From a virus: a stretch of DNA of 64,000 nucleotides. The first letter of the stretch is position 1. Every line of letters begins with the position of its first letter. Under the pieces are notes generated by a model. The model made no database searches. It saw only the letters and a list, made by a program, of their open reading frames with translations, and was not told the origin of the DNA. Below, in pieces: positions 7,462 to 16,610 of this stretch. The translations under genes were made by a program, and so were the position numbers. The DNA is taken from positions 49,028 through 113,027 of IMG/VR virus record IMGVR_UViG_3300009788_000090. The stretch is one strand, 5' to 3'.

Positions 7462-8575
7462 ATATTTATCTGCTTCGACAATATCTCAATTTGATAAATG
7501 TCCTAAGCAGTTGTTTTTAAACAAAAGCTCGGAAGAAAGAATAAGGAGTACCGCTTTGGGTAAAGCAGATTTAGGTACAATTGTACACGAAGCTCTAAGA
7601 AGATTCTATGAGGAAGGCCCGGGAGAAAAATCTCTTAGAGGATTATATGAAGAAGAATGGACAAAGGGTAGTCTAGCTAATTTAAATTATTATAGAGACG
7701 GATTGAAGATGATAGCTAGGTACGAATCTGAAAACCCACTAACCGATTTGTCTGTGGTGAAGTGTGAGCTTGAGTTCTTAGAGAACTTGAAAGGCAAACT
7801 AGGTGATATTCCAGTTAGAGGATTCATTGACCGTGTTGATTATCATGGTGATGGTGTGTGGGAAATTGTAGATTATAAGACTGGTATATTAACTAAGTCA
7901 GTAAAGGACTTAGAAGATGATGTACAAATGTCTATATATGATTTTGTGTTCCGTGTTATACATGAAGAGCATTTTAGCCATATCGGGCCATTGAAGCAGT
8001 TGTTTGTATCAATGTATATGATAAGGTATGGTAAAATATCGTATGAATATAATGTTGAGCAAAGAGAACAACTGTTGTCATTCTTAGAATCTTCTTGGAG
8101 AAAAATTGGTGAGGCAGAACCGTTTGAGAAGCTTAATGATTTTTGTTATTCCTGTCCGTACAATAACGGCTGTGATACATACAGAAGGATTAATGATAAC
8201 GTAGATATTAGTACGTTGATTACCAGTGACCCTGATGTAGCAGCAGCGACGCTGAAAGATATTAGACTGAAGATAAAATTATTGGGCAAACAAAAGTCAG
8301 AGATAGAAGACTATTTTATGAGTATGGCCAATGAGCTAGACTCTACCAAGATAACTTTAAACCACAATGTAGTGGATTTCGGAGTTAAGAAATACGTCAA
8401 CTATAAAGTACAAACTGTGATGGATGTATTACCTGACGATTGGCAGAAATGTGTCACTGTAAACAAAACTAAACTTAAAGCTTTTGTCAATGATGCAGAA
8501 ACAGAAAGAGCATTGTTAGAAGGAGCAACTGCCAACTTCTCTAAGCCCACACTATATTTGAAGGAGAAAAAGTAA
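7451..8575 (+). CDS. Cas4/RecB-like PD-(D/E)XK exonuclease with Fe-S cysteines
   Basis: 374 residues. N-terminal SASTISQFDKCPKQ (first cluster cysteine), GTIVHEALRRFY (RecB/AddB helix), then catalytic GFIDRVDY and EIVDYKTG (the Asp and the D-x-K of the PDDEXK_1 family). Three cysteines in CYSCPYNNGC complete a 4Fe-4S site as in Cas4/AddB. The C-terminal 130 residues are an additional helical domain. Likely processes DNA ends in replication or recombination together with RecA and SSB. Confidence 0.88.
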   Translation: MKIKYLSASTISQFDKCPKQLFLNKSSEERIRSTALGKADLGTIVHEALRRFYEEGPGEKSLRGLYEEEWTKGSLANLNYYRDGLKMIARYESENPLTDLSVVKCELEFLENLKGKLGDIPVRGFIDRVDYHGDGVWEIVDYKTGILTKSVKDLEDDVQMSIYDFVFRVIHEEHFSHIGPLKQLFVSMYMIRYGKISYEYNVEQREQLLSFLESSWRKIGEAEPFEKLNDFCYSCPYNNGCDTYRRINDNVDISTLITSDPDVAAATLKDIRLKIKLLGKQKSEIEDYFMSMANELDSTKITLNHNVVDFGVKKYVNYKVQTVMDVLPDDWQKCVTVNKTKLKAFVNDAETERALLEGATANFSKPTLYLKEKK

Positions 8576-8826
8576 TGACAGAAATACAAAGATGTAGAGA
8601 GAGTACTGTGGCGAGTCTTTTTGTTACCACTAGGGATGATGGAACATTATTAATTATTGCTGGGGAAAAATCTTCAGTTCAAAAGTCTTTTGATAATTTT
8701 GAAAGAAAAGATTATCTAAAAAAGTATGATAAAGTTATATTGGTTCCCATAGTGCCGGGAGAAAAAAGAAAGTACAACACTGCTCACGACCATGATGAAG
8801 TATTTGAATTTAAAGGTGAGGAATAA
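8575..8826 (+). CDS. Protein of unknown function
   Basis: 83 residues, TAATG coupled on both sides between the nuclease and the next gene. Mixed alpha/beta and charged, with a late HDHDE cluster that might bind metal. No family recognised. Confidence 0.6.
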   Translation: MTEIQRCRESTVASLFVTTRDDGTLLIIAGEKSSVQKSFDNFERKDYLKKYDKVILVPIVPGEKRKYNTAHDHDEVFEFKGEE

Positions 8827-9194
8827 TGAAGACAGTAGAGTTTAAAGTAAGAGACCTTTTACAAGAAAGAAAAGCTGTGATTGATAGAGCTTTTGATAGA
8901 TTAAAGGCAGACAATAACCTAGAAGAGTATGACCGTATTAAATTAACTCCTGTAAAGGTTGAAAAAACTATAATGGATTGGATTCAAATGGCTCTTAGAG
9001 ATTTTCAAAGAGAGAACAATTATAATGAACCAAAAGAACTTAGGGTTAGTACTGAAGTATACAATGAGCTTAATCGTGTGTCAGAGCTAATAACAGATTC
9101 TGGTGAAGAGTGGAAGGACATGACTAATACGCTTATGAAGTGGAATATAGATGTTATCAGGGATGATGAAATCGCAGGGTTTAAGTTTGTTTAA
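8826..9194 (+). CDS. Protein of unknown function
   Basis: 122 residues, highly charged and mainly helical (VRDLLQERKAVIDRAFDRLK). It ends in a strand-like DEIAGFKFV. A following overlapping frame of about 45 codons (to roughly 9320) is not convincing as a gene. Confidence 0.6.
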   Translation: MKTVEFKVRDLLQERKAVIDRAFDRLKADNNLEEYDRIKLTPVKVEKTIMDWIQMALRDFQRENNYNEPKELRVSTEVYNELNRVSELITDSGEEWKDMTNTLMKWNIDVIRDDEIAGFKFV

Positions 9195-9280
9195 AACAAA
9201 AACAATAGAAACAATGATTAAACATAATTTGGTGGACAGGAGTAAACTGAGATATATATTAGTAATTGGGAGGAAAGGTT

Positions 9281-9745
9281 ATGGCAAGAGAGGATACACT
9301 AAAGTTTCAAATAACAATAGGAAATGATAAGATAATATTTGATTTATCCAAAGAATTGGCTGTCAGTGGCGACCCGAACGATATTGCAGATAGACTAAAA
9401 GAACATGCAGCTACCTACGCTTATTACTCTATCAAATCAGAAGAGGCTTCGTTATTAGAGCAGAAGCTCCAACATGAGTTTGATGTGTGGTTGGCGGAGT
9501 TGTATGAAGCAACAAAGACAGCACTACTAGAGCAGTACGGCAAGAGCCAAGTCACTGAAAGATTTATTAATAATAAGATTATGGCAGAGCACAAAGATGA
9601 ATACCAAGACAAAAGAATGGAGCTTTTGCAAGCCAGCTTTAGAAAGAGGAAGTTAGCTGTTGCTCAGAAAGCAGTAGACAAACATGGAATATCATTAGTG
9701 AATCTATTGTCGTACCACAAGAAGGAGCTTGAGAAGCTTGGGTAA
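9281..9745 (+). CDS. Helical coiled-coil protein, possibly recombination-related
   Basis: 154 residues from ATG 9281, chosen because GGGAGG lies 8-13 bases upstream; a TTG at 9266 has no such site. After a short beta region (LKFQITIGNDKIIFDL) the rest is a long charged helix (SEEASLLEQKLQHEFDVWLA and onwards). Size, helical content and context are reminiscent of phage recombination mediators of the UvsY kind, but no motif proves it. Confidence 0.6.
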   Translation: MAREDTLKFQITIGNDKIIFDLSKELAVSGDPNDIADRLKEHAATYAYYSIKSEEASLLEQKLQHEFDVWLAELYEATKTALLEQYGKSQVTERFINNKIMAEHKDEYQDKRMELLQASFRKRKLAVAQKAVDKHGISLVNLLSYHKKELEKLG

Positions 9746-9992
9746 GTTCAGAGAGGAAATGAATGTAAAGTATCATTGTGAAAATGGAGCTTGGCACAAC
9801 GTGGAATGTTGTATGACTTGTTACAATAAACATCCTAACGCAGTTAAGGGAGAATGGAATGCACGTTGGTTAGAGGAAAAAATCAATGGCCAGAGGCACG
9901 ATAAACATGTTTCAGATTTTAGGAGAAACGCCAGAGACGCAGGGTTTAATAAAGAACAGATAGATTTTTTACAAAAATACTGTATGTTATAA
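9738..9992 (+). CDS. Small His/Cys-rich protein
   Basis: Overlaps the previous gene. TTG 9738 has GAAGGAG ten bases upstream; ATG 9759 and TTG 9729 are alternatives with poorer spacing. From ATG 9759 the sequence runs YHCENGAWHNVECCMTCYNKH, a possible zinc site, then a basic helical region. Unknown function. Confidence 0.55.
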   Translation: MGKFREEMNVKYHCENGAWHNVECCMTCYNKHPNAVKGEWNARWLEEKINGQRHDKHVSDFRRNARDAGFNKEQIDFLQKYCML

Positions 9993-10010
9993 GGAAAGGA
10001 TTGGATTAAT

Positions 10011-10208
10011 TTGGGAAGTGAAGAGGGATGTTTGGGCTTTTGGGCGTGGACTCCAGATGGTGATGAATTTGAGTGTGAGTATGAATTCGCTGGTGACATT
10101 GGATGTGCGGATTGTATATATGGGGGAGCTGCTGACCCAGACGATTTGGAGTTAGGGTTTGACCCAAGTATACCCTATGAAGAACAAAGAGAGGGACAAG
10201 TAGTTTAG
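10011..10208 (+). CDS. Acidic protein of unknown function
   Basis: 65 residues from TTG, with GGAAAGGA upstream. Very acidic (DGDEFECEYEF, DPDDLELGFDP) with three cysteines. It overlaps the polymerase start by one base. Confidence 0.55.
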   Translation: MGSEEGCLGFWAWTPDGDEFECEYEFAGDIGCADCIYGGAADPDDLELGFDPSIPYEEQREGQVV

Positions 10209-12037
10209 TGGAACAATCAGGACTTTCGTTTGAGTACGATGTGTGGAGAAATTGGAAACCAGTAGAAGGATTAATACAAACGGAAGAACAGTTGGAGAAG
10301 TTTATAGAGGAAGTTAACCCAAAGGACTACTTAGGTGTAGATACTGAAACAACAAGTAACGACCCAAGGATAGCTGACCTAGTAGGTATAAGTTTTTCTC
10401 AGAATGATAAGTACTGGTATATCCCTGTCACACATGATACTGGTGAGCCACAGTTAGACATTGATTACGTGTTAGAAAAAATAACACCTATCTTGACTAG
10501 TAATTTACCTTTTAAAGTTTTCCATAACGCTGTTTACGATTTAGAGATATTCCACAAGAATGGTATAGATGTTTCTTTTCCTATCTTTGATACAATCATT
10601 ATGACCTTTATGTATGATGAAACTCAAAGGTGGAGTGAGCTGGCCTTAGACGACCAGGATAGAAAATGGGGGTTGGGGGTTGGAGTACAATCATTCAAAG
10701 AACAACGTTGTCCTATCAGGGACATGCAGTGTGTGGACGCTCTAAAGTATGCAGGCAAGGATGCTTTGGGAGCACTTGAATTGTTTAAGTTTTTGAAACC
10801 TAAACTCGATAAACAAAATTTGGTAGGTTTGTATGACAAAGTAGAGATGCTTTTGATTAAAGTTCTAATGAGAATGAAAAGAAAAGGGTTTCTTATTGAT
10901 AAAGAGTATCTCGTGGAATTGCACAAAACGTTGCAGGAAGAAATCAAAATATTAGAAGATGCTATATATGATATAGTAGGTAGGAAGTTTAACATTGATA
11001 GTAAGGTGGCATTGGCAGACGTTTTAGTGAACAGTGGCATCAAGTTGAAGAAGAGAACTAAGGATGGTAATTTAATCGTTAGTGAACCTATACTGAAAGA
11101 CTTTGCTGGAAGAGAATTAATTGATAAGATTCTAGAGTATAGGACAGTAGACAAGCTGGATAGTACATATGTTGTTGGTATATTAAAAAGATTAGATGAA
11201 AACAATAGGGTTCACACGAGCCTTACTCAATTCATAGCTAAGTCTGGGAGACTAAGTTCTATTAACCCTAATTTACAAAATATACCAGCCAGGAATACCG
11301 ACATTATTAGACGAGCGTTTATATGTGAGGAAGATGAAGTTCTTATTGCTGCTGATTATGACCAATTAGAAATAAGAATATTAGCCCACATGAGTAGAGA
11401 TAAGAAGTTAATGGAGATTTGTCAGCCTGGTAAAGATATCCATGTACAAGCAGCGTGTAATTTGTTTAAGTTGCACCCAGATGATGTAACCTATAAGTTA
11501 AGGAGGCAGGCTAAGGATTTACAGTTTGGAATCATTTATGGTATGGGAGTACCTAGGTTGGCAAAGACCTTGGAGTGTGAAATGTGGGAAGCTCAAGAAT
11601 TGGTAAGCGAATATTTTAAGGTGTATAAAGACGTTAAAAAGTTTATTGAGTTCAGCCACAAAGAGTTGTTAAGTAAAGGCTATACGCGTACTCTAGGAGG
11701 ACGCAGAAGGCGCTATGACATTCCCTTTCTGCGTTCCTGTCCAGACCGTATGTTAGAGTCGGCAAAAAGAGAGAGCTTCAACCATAAAATCCAGGGTAGT
11801 GCCGGAGAATTAGTTAAGAAAGCTCAGATAGTAGTTGATGAAGAAATGGTTTCTGGTAATACGATTGATATGTTATTGCAAGTCCATGATGAAATCGTTA
11901 TCAGTACCCTGGCGACCATGCAAGAAGAAGCATCAAAGGAGCTGAAATACTTAATGGAAAATCCTATGAAAAAACCATTGAGAGTTCCTTTGATAGTTAC
12001 AACAGGAGTTGGTAGAAGTTGGGCTGAAGCCAAATGA
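10208..12037 (+). CDS. polA: Family A DNA polymerase with 3'-5' exonuclease
   Basis: 609 residues, GTG start. The exonuclease domain begins with VDTETTS (about residue 44) and has HNAVYDLEIF. Polymerase motif A is AADYDQLEIRILAH (about 381), the O-helix is RRQAKDLQFGIIYG (about 431, Phe at the ddNTP-discrimination site), and motif C is QVHDEIVIS (about 557). There is no 5'-nuclease domain. Length and layout are those of phage replicative Pol A enzymes. It probably works with the clamp at 5728 and SSB. Confidence 0.97.
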   Translation: MEQSGLSFEYDVWRNWKPVEGLIQTEEQLEKFIEEVNPKDYLGVDTETTSNDPRIADLVGISFSQNDKYWYIPVTHDTGEPQLDIDYVLEKITPILTSNLPFKVFHNAVYDLEIFHKNGIDVSFPIFDTIIMTFMYDETQRWSELALDDQDRKWGLGVGVQSFKEQRCPIRDMQCVDALKYAGKDALGALELFKFLKPKLDKQNLVGLYDKVEMLLIKVLMRMKRKGFLIDKEYLVELHKTLQEEIKILEDAIYDIVGRKFNIDSKVALADVLVNSGIKLKKRTKDGNLIVSEPILKDFAGRELIDKILEYRTVDKLDSTYVVGILKRLDENNRVHTSLTQFIAKSGRLSSINPNLQNIPARNTDIIRRAFICEEDEVLIAADYDQLEIRILAHMSRDKKLMEICQPGKDIHVQAACNLFKLHPDDVTYKLRRQAKDLQFGIIYGMGVPRLAKTLECEMWEAQELVSEYFKVYKDVKKFIEFSHKELLSKGYTRTLGGRRRRYDIPFLRSCPDRMLESAKRESFNHKIQGSAGELVKKAQIVVDEEMVSGNTIDMLLQVHDEIVISTLATMQEEASKELKYLMENPMKKPLRVPLIVTTGVGRSWAEAK

Positions 12038-12040
12038 TAG

Positions 12041-12295
12041 GTTATTAATTGTGTAAATCCAGACCACTTATTTTTAGGAACAAACAAAGACAATGTTCAA
12101 GACATGATTGCCAAAGGAAGAGTTTTGGTAGGGGAGAATCACAGCCAAGCTAAATTAACAGAAGAACAAGTGAGGTTAATTAGAAAAAAATTCAAAGAAG
12201 GTTATTCTATACGGGATATTAATTTTGAGTTCAATAATGTAACTGAATCAAATATAGGACTCATAGTTAGGAGAAAATCATGGGTACACATATAA
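12041..12295 (+). pseudogene. Remnant of an HNH homing endonuclease
   Basis: The frame opens right after the polymerase stop and reads CVNPDHLFLGTNKDNVQDM, the second half of an HNH domain, then GENHSQAKLTEEQVRLIRKK and a helix-turn-helix tail ending in SWVHI, the usual C-terminal DNA-binding part of these enzymes. The N-terminal half of the HNH domain is missing and there is no good start before ATG 12104. I infer a decayed free-standing homing endonuclease next to polA, a common insertion target. A short product from 12104 containing only the DNA-binding part is possible. Confidence 0.75.
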
Positions 12296-12726
12296 AAAAG
12301 AAAGTAATACCGAGGAATTTTATAAGAAATAGCCATCCAGACGGATTATGGCTCTTGGCGATAGATGAAAGTATAAGACCGTTAGTAAAACTTATAAATG
12401 AAAGACAGTGGATAAAAACAACATGTAGTTGCCAAGGACACCCAGACAGCTTGGAGTTGTTTACATATAGTTTACATCTACTAATAGAGTTTGTAATAAA
12501 CGATTATGATATATACAGTGCTTGGAAGAGAAGAATTGACAAAGAGATAGTAAATAACTTTCCTTTCTTCATGGGTAGGGATGGTATCTCTATAAGAGCT
12601 TATACTAGAAGAACTGACAATGGTTGGACACCAGGCACAATACTCTACGACTATAAGACTATAGGGCAGAGAAATCTCTTTGTGGAATTACTTATTAAAT
12701 CGTTTAAAGAAGTTAAAGGAAGGTAG
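12280..12726 (+). CDS. Protein of unknown function with TTCSCQGH motif
   Basis: 148 residues, overlapping the end of the homing endonuclease remnant. WIKTTCSCQGHPDS is the only clear motif; this Ser-Cys-Gln-Gly-His type of segment occurs in phage proteins of unknown role and slightly resembles TYW3-like proteins. Remainder alpha/beta. Confidence 0.6.
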   Translation: MGTHIKKKVIPRNFIRNSHPDGLWLLAIDESIRPLVKLINERQWIKTTCSCQGHPDSLELFTYSLHLLIEFVINDYDIYSAWKRRIDKEIVNNFPFFMGRDGISIRAYTRRTDNGWTPGTILYDYKTIGQRNLFVELLIKSFKEVKGR

Positions 12727-12735
12727 GAGATATAT

Positions 12736-12894
12736 ATGGTTATCAAGAGTATGGATATAGGAAACGAACAGTGTGAAGAGCATTGTTGGAAGACGTTGGG
12801 ATTGTCAAGCTACGCAACAGGACAATATTCCAGTGTCATCAAAGCAGTGATTTATTGCGAATATTGTGGCGAAATCAGAAGCCAAGAAGTTTAG
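12736..12894 (+). CDS. 52-residue Zn-ribbon-like protein
   Basis: ATG 12736 with AGGTAGGAG just upstream. Pattern CEEHC, about 25 residues, CEYCGE, so a likely zinc site. It sits between the TTCSCQGH gene and recA. Confidence 0.6.
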   Translation: MVIKSMDIGNEQCEEHCWKTLGLSSYATGQYSSVIKAVIYCEYCGEIRSQEV

Positions 12895-12912
12895 AGAAGG
12901 GTAGGAAATAAT

Positions 12913-13902
12913 TTGTTAGATAATCCAGAAGTGAAAGCAGTAGTAACGTTGTTAAAAAAGAAGCATGGAGAAGGGGTAATGTTTATACCTGGGGATAAAG
13001 TACAGCAGCCCTCAAAGGAAGTTGTGTCAACAGGAGTTTTATCGTTAGATATAGCTTTAGGTATAGGCGGAATAGAACGCGGAAGACTAGTAGAGATATA
13101 TGGGCCAGAGTCAAGTGGTAAGACAACACTAGCATTGAGCTTAGTGGCTCAAGAACAGGCTGAGGGTAGGGACGTTTTGTACATTGATACAGAGCACGCT
13201 TTGTCCCAAAGTCACTGTTCACAATTAGGGGTGGACTTAGAGAAGTTAATAATCAGCCAGCCAGATAGTGCAGAGCAGGTATTCGAGATTATTGATTTAA
13301 TGACTAAAACAGGTTCATTGGGAATGATTGTAGTTGACTCCTTGGCGGCTTTGTTGCCAAACAGGGAGTCAGAAGTAGCGGCAGGCAAACCTATGGTGGC
13401 TTCAATAGCTGCCATGATGTCTCCGTTCTGTAGAAGAATAAAAGGAACTTGCAACAAGACCAACACTAGTCTGATTTTTATTAATCAATTAAGGGAAAAG
13501 GTTGGTGTCATGTTCGGAAACCCAGAGACAACGCCTGGTGGAAGAGCATTAAAGTTCTATGCTTACTACAGGTTTGATGTGAGGATAGCAGGACAGATTA
13601 AGGCTAAACCCTCATTGGAAATTATAGGACATGAGCTGAAGATTAAAGTGGTCAAGAATAAGTCAGCACCACCGTTCAAAGTGGCTGAGGCTCAGTTGCT
13701 TTATGGTAGTGGTATTGATAACGTTGGTTGTGTGTTAGATTTGGCCAAAGACTTAGGTATTATAGATTTAAGTGGGGCATGGTATACCTACGGTGAAGAG
13801 CGTTGGCAGGGAAAAGAAAACGCAAAGGAAGGAATACTACCTCATATAAATGAACTAGAGAGCAGGGTGCGAGAGGCTTTTGGGATTAAGAATAGCAGTT
13901 GA
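12913..13902 (+). CDS. recA: RecA recombinase
   Basis: 329 residues from a TTG start. Walker A is GPESSGKTT (about residue 64), followed by VLYIDTEHAL, Walker B MIVVDSLAALLP, the L1/L2 region FINQLREKVGVMFGNPETTPGG, and a short C-terminal domain. It catalyses strand exchange; partners in the operon include SSB and the nucleases. No intron or intein is seen. Confidence 0.96.
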   Translation: MLDNPEVKAVVTLLKKKHGEGVMFIPGDKVQQPSKEVVSTGVLSLDIALGIGGIERGRLVEIYGPESSGKTTLALSLVAQEQAEGRDVLYIDTEHALSQSHCSQLGVDLEKLIISQPDSAEQVFEIIDLMTKTGSLGMIVVDSLAALLPNRESEVAAGKPMVASIAAMMSPFCRRIKGTCNKTNTSLIFINQLREKVGVMFGNPETTPGGRALKFYAYYRFDVRIAGQIKAKPSLEIIGHELKIKVVKNKSAPPFKVAEAQLLYGSGIDNVGCVLDLAKDLGIIDLSGAWYTYGEERWQGKENAKEGILPHINELESRVREAFGIKNSS

Positions 13903-14431
13903 CTTAGACGATGTACTTAACGACTATACAGAAACATATATAAGAGAACTTAAAAAGCTGTTAGACGTTGAAATATCGTATGAATCAATAACAACTTATG
14001 AGATACCATACAGACACATTTGCAGGCTAGACTTCAGATATGTAGCCTCAAAGTGTTCTGTCAACAAATTTGCCTGTGAGCACCTTAACTCCTTAGATTC
14101 AGAACTGTTTGTAATAACAGCTAGAGAGGCAGACTTATCTTATGCCAGAGAAACATCTAAATGGATAAAGGATGCTGGCCTAGACGCGAGGGTATTTTTC
14201 TCAACGGGTAAAGCAGAGTTAGCAAAACAATTAGGGGTGGACTTGTTTATTGAAGACAACCCCACAGTAGCGATCAACGTGGCCAAGAAAGGTATACCAG
14301 TTTTCCTCATTGATAAACCTTGGAACAGAAGTATCAAGCACAAGAAAATTCATAGAGTAGAAGGATGGCAAACTTTGTCCTGTATTCTAGATAGTGTTGC
14401 AGGAGCTAGGAAGGAAGCGGTCAGTGGTTAA
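13880..14431 (+). CDS. 5'(3')-deoxyribonucleotidase-like HAD phosphatase (NT5C family)
   Basis: 183 residues from TTG, overlapping recA. HAD motif I is IAVDLDDVLNDY, motif II is LFVITARE, motif III Lys in STGKAELAKQ, motif IV DLFIEDNP. This layout fits NT5C-type nucleotidases that dephosphorylate (d)NMPs. With NrdD/NrdG it suggests control of the nucleotide pool. Confidence 0.8.
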   Translation: MGLRIAVDLDDVLNDYTETYIRELKKLLDVEISYESITTYEIPYRHICRLDFRYVASKCSVNKFACEHLNSLDSELFVITAREADLSYARETSKWIKDAGLDARVFFSTGKAELAKQLGVDLFIEDNPTVAINVAKKGIPVFLIDKPWNRSIKHKKIHRVEGWQTLSCILDSVAGARKEAVSG

Positions 14432-14678
14432 TTTAATTAATATCAGTGATGTTATACAAGGAGTAGAGCCTGAACCTAATTGGGACGCTGTAGACGACTA
14501 CAAAAATGTTGTAATATCCAGTAGTGCTCTCGAACCTATTGAAGTGTGTATGTATTGTGGGTATGTCATTGATGGTTGGCACAGATTACAAGCCACCAAA
14601 GAACTTGGTATCAGGACTATAAAGGTTAATTTTATAACAGAAAAAGATTGTGAGTTGAAAAGTTACTTTCATGAGTAA
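14424..14678 (+). CDS. ParB/sulfiredoxin-fold protein
   Basis: 84 residues from GTG 14424, preferred because AAGGAAG lies six bases upstream and it overlaps the previous stop by eight bases. VIDGWHRLQATKELG is the ParB-like nuclease/CTPase motif. No DNA-binding HTH follows, so a partition role is unlikely. Confidence 0.7.
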   Translation: MVNLINISDVIQGVEPEPNWDAVDDYKNVVISSSALEPIEVCMYCGYVIDGWHRLQATKELGIRTIKVNFITEKDCELKSYFHE

Positions 14679-15084
14679 GGGAGAAGATAAATTAGGAGAA
14701 ATTTTAAAGAGACTGTTTGAATTTCATCCAATAGTGTCTCAACACACTATAGCAAGCTTAACGTATGATTTTTATGTTCCTAATCTATTTCTTTTAGCTG
14801 AGTTTGATGGTATTCAGCATAGTGAGGCTAGTGAATTTTTCCACAAAGATAGTGATGGTTGGGAAAAGCAAAAAACTAGAGATAAGAAACGATGGATAAT
14901 AGCGAAGACTAATGGATTATACCTAATCGTTGTGAGTGAGAAAGAACTTAATAAAAAAACGGTAATGACAAAGGTTATAGAATCCTACACTGATTCTAAT
15001 TTTGATGAATTGTCGGAAGATTTTAATTATCTCAGTACGGCTAGGAAGAGACAGGCAATACTGAAAAAATATAAAGGTAGGTAA
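14671..15084 (+). CDS. PD-(D/E)XK endonuclease, Vsr/DUF559-like
   Basis: 137 residues. YDFYVPNLFLLAEFDGIQH gives the catalytic acids and QH, followed by KTRDKKRWIIAKTNGLYLIVV, the hallmark second half of Vsr/DUF559-type endonucleases. Overlaps the ParB-like gene by eight bases. Could nick mismatches or host DNA. Confidence 0.75.
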   Translation: MSKGEDKLGEILKRLFEFHPIVSQHTIASLTYDFYVPNLFLLAEFDGIQHSEASEFFHKDSDGWEKQKTRDKKRWIIAKTNGLYLIVVSEKELNKKTVMTKVIESYTDSNFDELSEDFNYLSTARKRQAILKKYKGR

Positions 15085-15089
15085 GATAT

Positions 15090-16058
15090 TTGCAAATTGA
15101 TAAAGAAGCTTTAGAAATATGGAATAGGGGAAAGAAGAGCCAATCGGAAATAGGAGAAGAACTAAGTGCGAAGTATGGTATTGATCTGACCAGGGACAAG
15201 GTTAGACACGCCATTGACAGGGCAAGGACAAACATGGTAAGTTTAAAAGATAAACCTGTCTCAGTACCAACGCCGTACTATGACAAGTACAAGAAAACCA
15301 TTGAGGATAGTCTGCACGCGAGAAAGAACCCTGTACCAAGTAATGCTGAAGACATATTGATACTTCAGGACTTACACGTTCCTTTTCAGTACGATGATAA
15401 ACTTGAGTTCGCGGTTGAAAGAAACCTAACAGCAGACTTGACTATTATCAATGGAGACATTATGGATTGCTATGCGTTGTCTGTGTTTAGGAAAGACTAC
15501 TCAGTACCGTTTGAAGTAGAACTGGACGGCATAATGAGAGTGGCAGAATATTTATCACAGAACTTGAATCACATTGTGATGTTAGCTTGTAATCATGATA
15601 ACAGACCGAAAAGGTTACTCCAGAAGGTAGTCCCTCCGTCGTTATTCTTTTTACTAGAGGCAAATATATTAGAGAAACTAATGAGTCCGTTCCCCAACAT
15701 TACTATAGTTGATAACTGGTACTGGCAATACGGTGATTTGATTGTTGCCCATCCAGAAGCTAACAGTAAAGTGGAACTAAAGACTCCCATCAACGCTTAT
15801 AAGTGGTTTAGGGAGTGGAAGGACGATATAGATATTGGAGACTTTAAAGCGTTGTGCGTAGCCCACACACACCAAATGGGAGTGAGCTACAAGAGTACTA
15901 ACTGTAAAGTGATAGAAGGTGGTTGCTTATGCCAGTCAATGAACTATGCGAAGCAGAGTATCCGTTATCCCTCACCACAAACTAACGGCTATGTAACACT
16001 GAAACAAGAGAATGGGAAGACAATTTGGAACACGTTTAGAGAACGTCTCTTTTTATAA
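15090..16058 (+). CDS. Calcineurin-like metallophosphoesterase with N-terminal HTH
   Basis: 322 residues from TTG. The first 60 residues form a helix-turn-helix-like segment (KSQSEIGEELSAKYGIDL). The phosphoesterase motifs follow: LQDLHVPF in place of DxH, INGDIMD (GD), ACNHDNR (GNHD-like), VAHPEA (GH-like, altered to AH) and VAHTHQ (GHTH-like). Altered glycine positions are typical of phage members of this family. Last gene of the + operon. Confidence 0.82.
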   Translation: MQIDKEALEIWNRGKKSQSEIGEELSAKYGIDLTRDKVRHAIDRARTNMVSLKDKPVSVPTPYYDKYKKTIEDSLHARKNPVPSNAEDILILQDLHVPFQYDDKLEFAVERNLTADLTIINGDIMDCYALSVFRKDYSVPFEVELDGIMRVAEYLSQNLNHIVMLACNHDNRPKRLLQKVVPPSLFFLLEANILEKLMSPFPNITIVDNWYWQYGDLIVAHPEANSKVELKTPINAYKWFREWKDDIDIGDFKALCVAHTHQMGVSYKSTNCKVIEGGCLCQSMNYAKQSIRYPSPQTNGYVTLKQENGKTIWNTFRERLFL

Positions 16059-16178
16059 AAAAAGACTCGTTTATTCTAAAGTTTGGGGTTGCTAGGGTAT
16101 GCAAAAGTCCTAAAAGCCGCTTAGAAGCCGTCTCAGTGCGTCGCTGACCTGCTGGTTTGCAATTGAATATTAGACAAC
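16059..16178. other. Intergenic region between convergent operons
   Basis: No gene seen. It holds TGACCTGCTGGTTTGCA around 16131-16149, similar to the block found upstream of leftward promoters at 23.9 and 63.1 kb, but no -35/-10 pair follows it here. Confidence 0.5.
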
Positions 16179-16205
16179 AAAAAAGCCCCGAAGTGGGGCT
16201 TTTTT
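16179..16205. terminator. Bidirectional rho-independent terminator
   Basis: Perfect 11-bp stem AAAAAAGCCCC / GGGGCTTTTTT with a 5-base loop (GAAGT). It has a U-tract on either strand, so it ends both the rightward operon (last gene stops at 16058) and the leftward operon (last gene stops at 16241). Confidence 0.95.
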
Positions 16206-16240
16206 GAGTGTAAAAAGAGGAGCTTTCCTAAACTACTGTT

Positions 16241-16609
16241 TCATTGTCCAACTTGTCTAGTTTTGAAGTCCTCTTTTACTTTTACTCCAGGCGAAGTGCC
16301 TTGAAGGCGGCTTAATACGGTTGTCCAAACACCAGTACCGTAAATATTTTCATCGGTACGGATCTCCATTGCCGTTTGCGCGGTAGTGTGTTCTTTGATT
16401 TGCGCTTTCGTGTAATTCTTTTCGAGGTGGTTGTATATCTTTTTGATGATGATAACCACCGCAAATCTAGTAAGTCCATTACCTTTTGAACATGCCATCA
16501 CAAGTGGATGCCTGCTGGGAGCTTTGCAAGTAGCTACAGCTTTTAACTTGCCCCATCCTTTTTCGTTTAATGTGATTCTCCTTGTGTATGCTGTTTTCTG
16601 TACTACCAA
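16241..16609 (-). CDS. Protein of unknown function
   Basis: 122 residues, last gene of the leftward amidoligase operon. Central hydrophobic strand FAVVIIIKKIYNHL in an otherwise basic protein. No family recognised. Confidence 0.6.
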   Translation of the reverse strand: MVVQKTAYTRRITLNEKGWGKLKAVATCKAPSRHPLVMACSKGNGLTRFAVVIIIKKIYNHLEKNYTKAQIKEHTTAQTAMEIRTDENIYGTGVWTTVLSRLQGTSPGVKVKEDFKTRQVGQ

Positions 16610-16610
16610 C

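Noticed and set aside
16059-16178. A leftward promoter between the convergent operons
   Set aside because: The upstream-like block is present but no -35/-10 pair lies at the expected distance.
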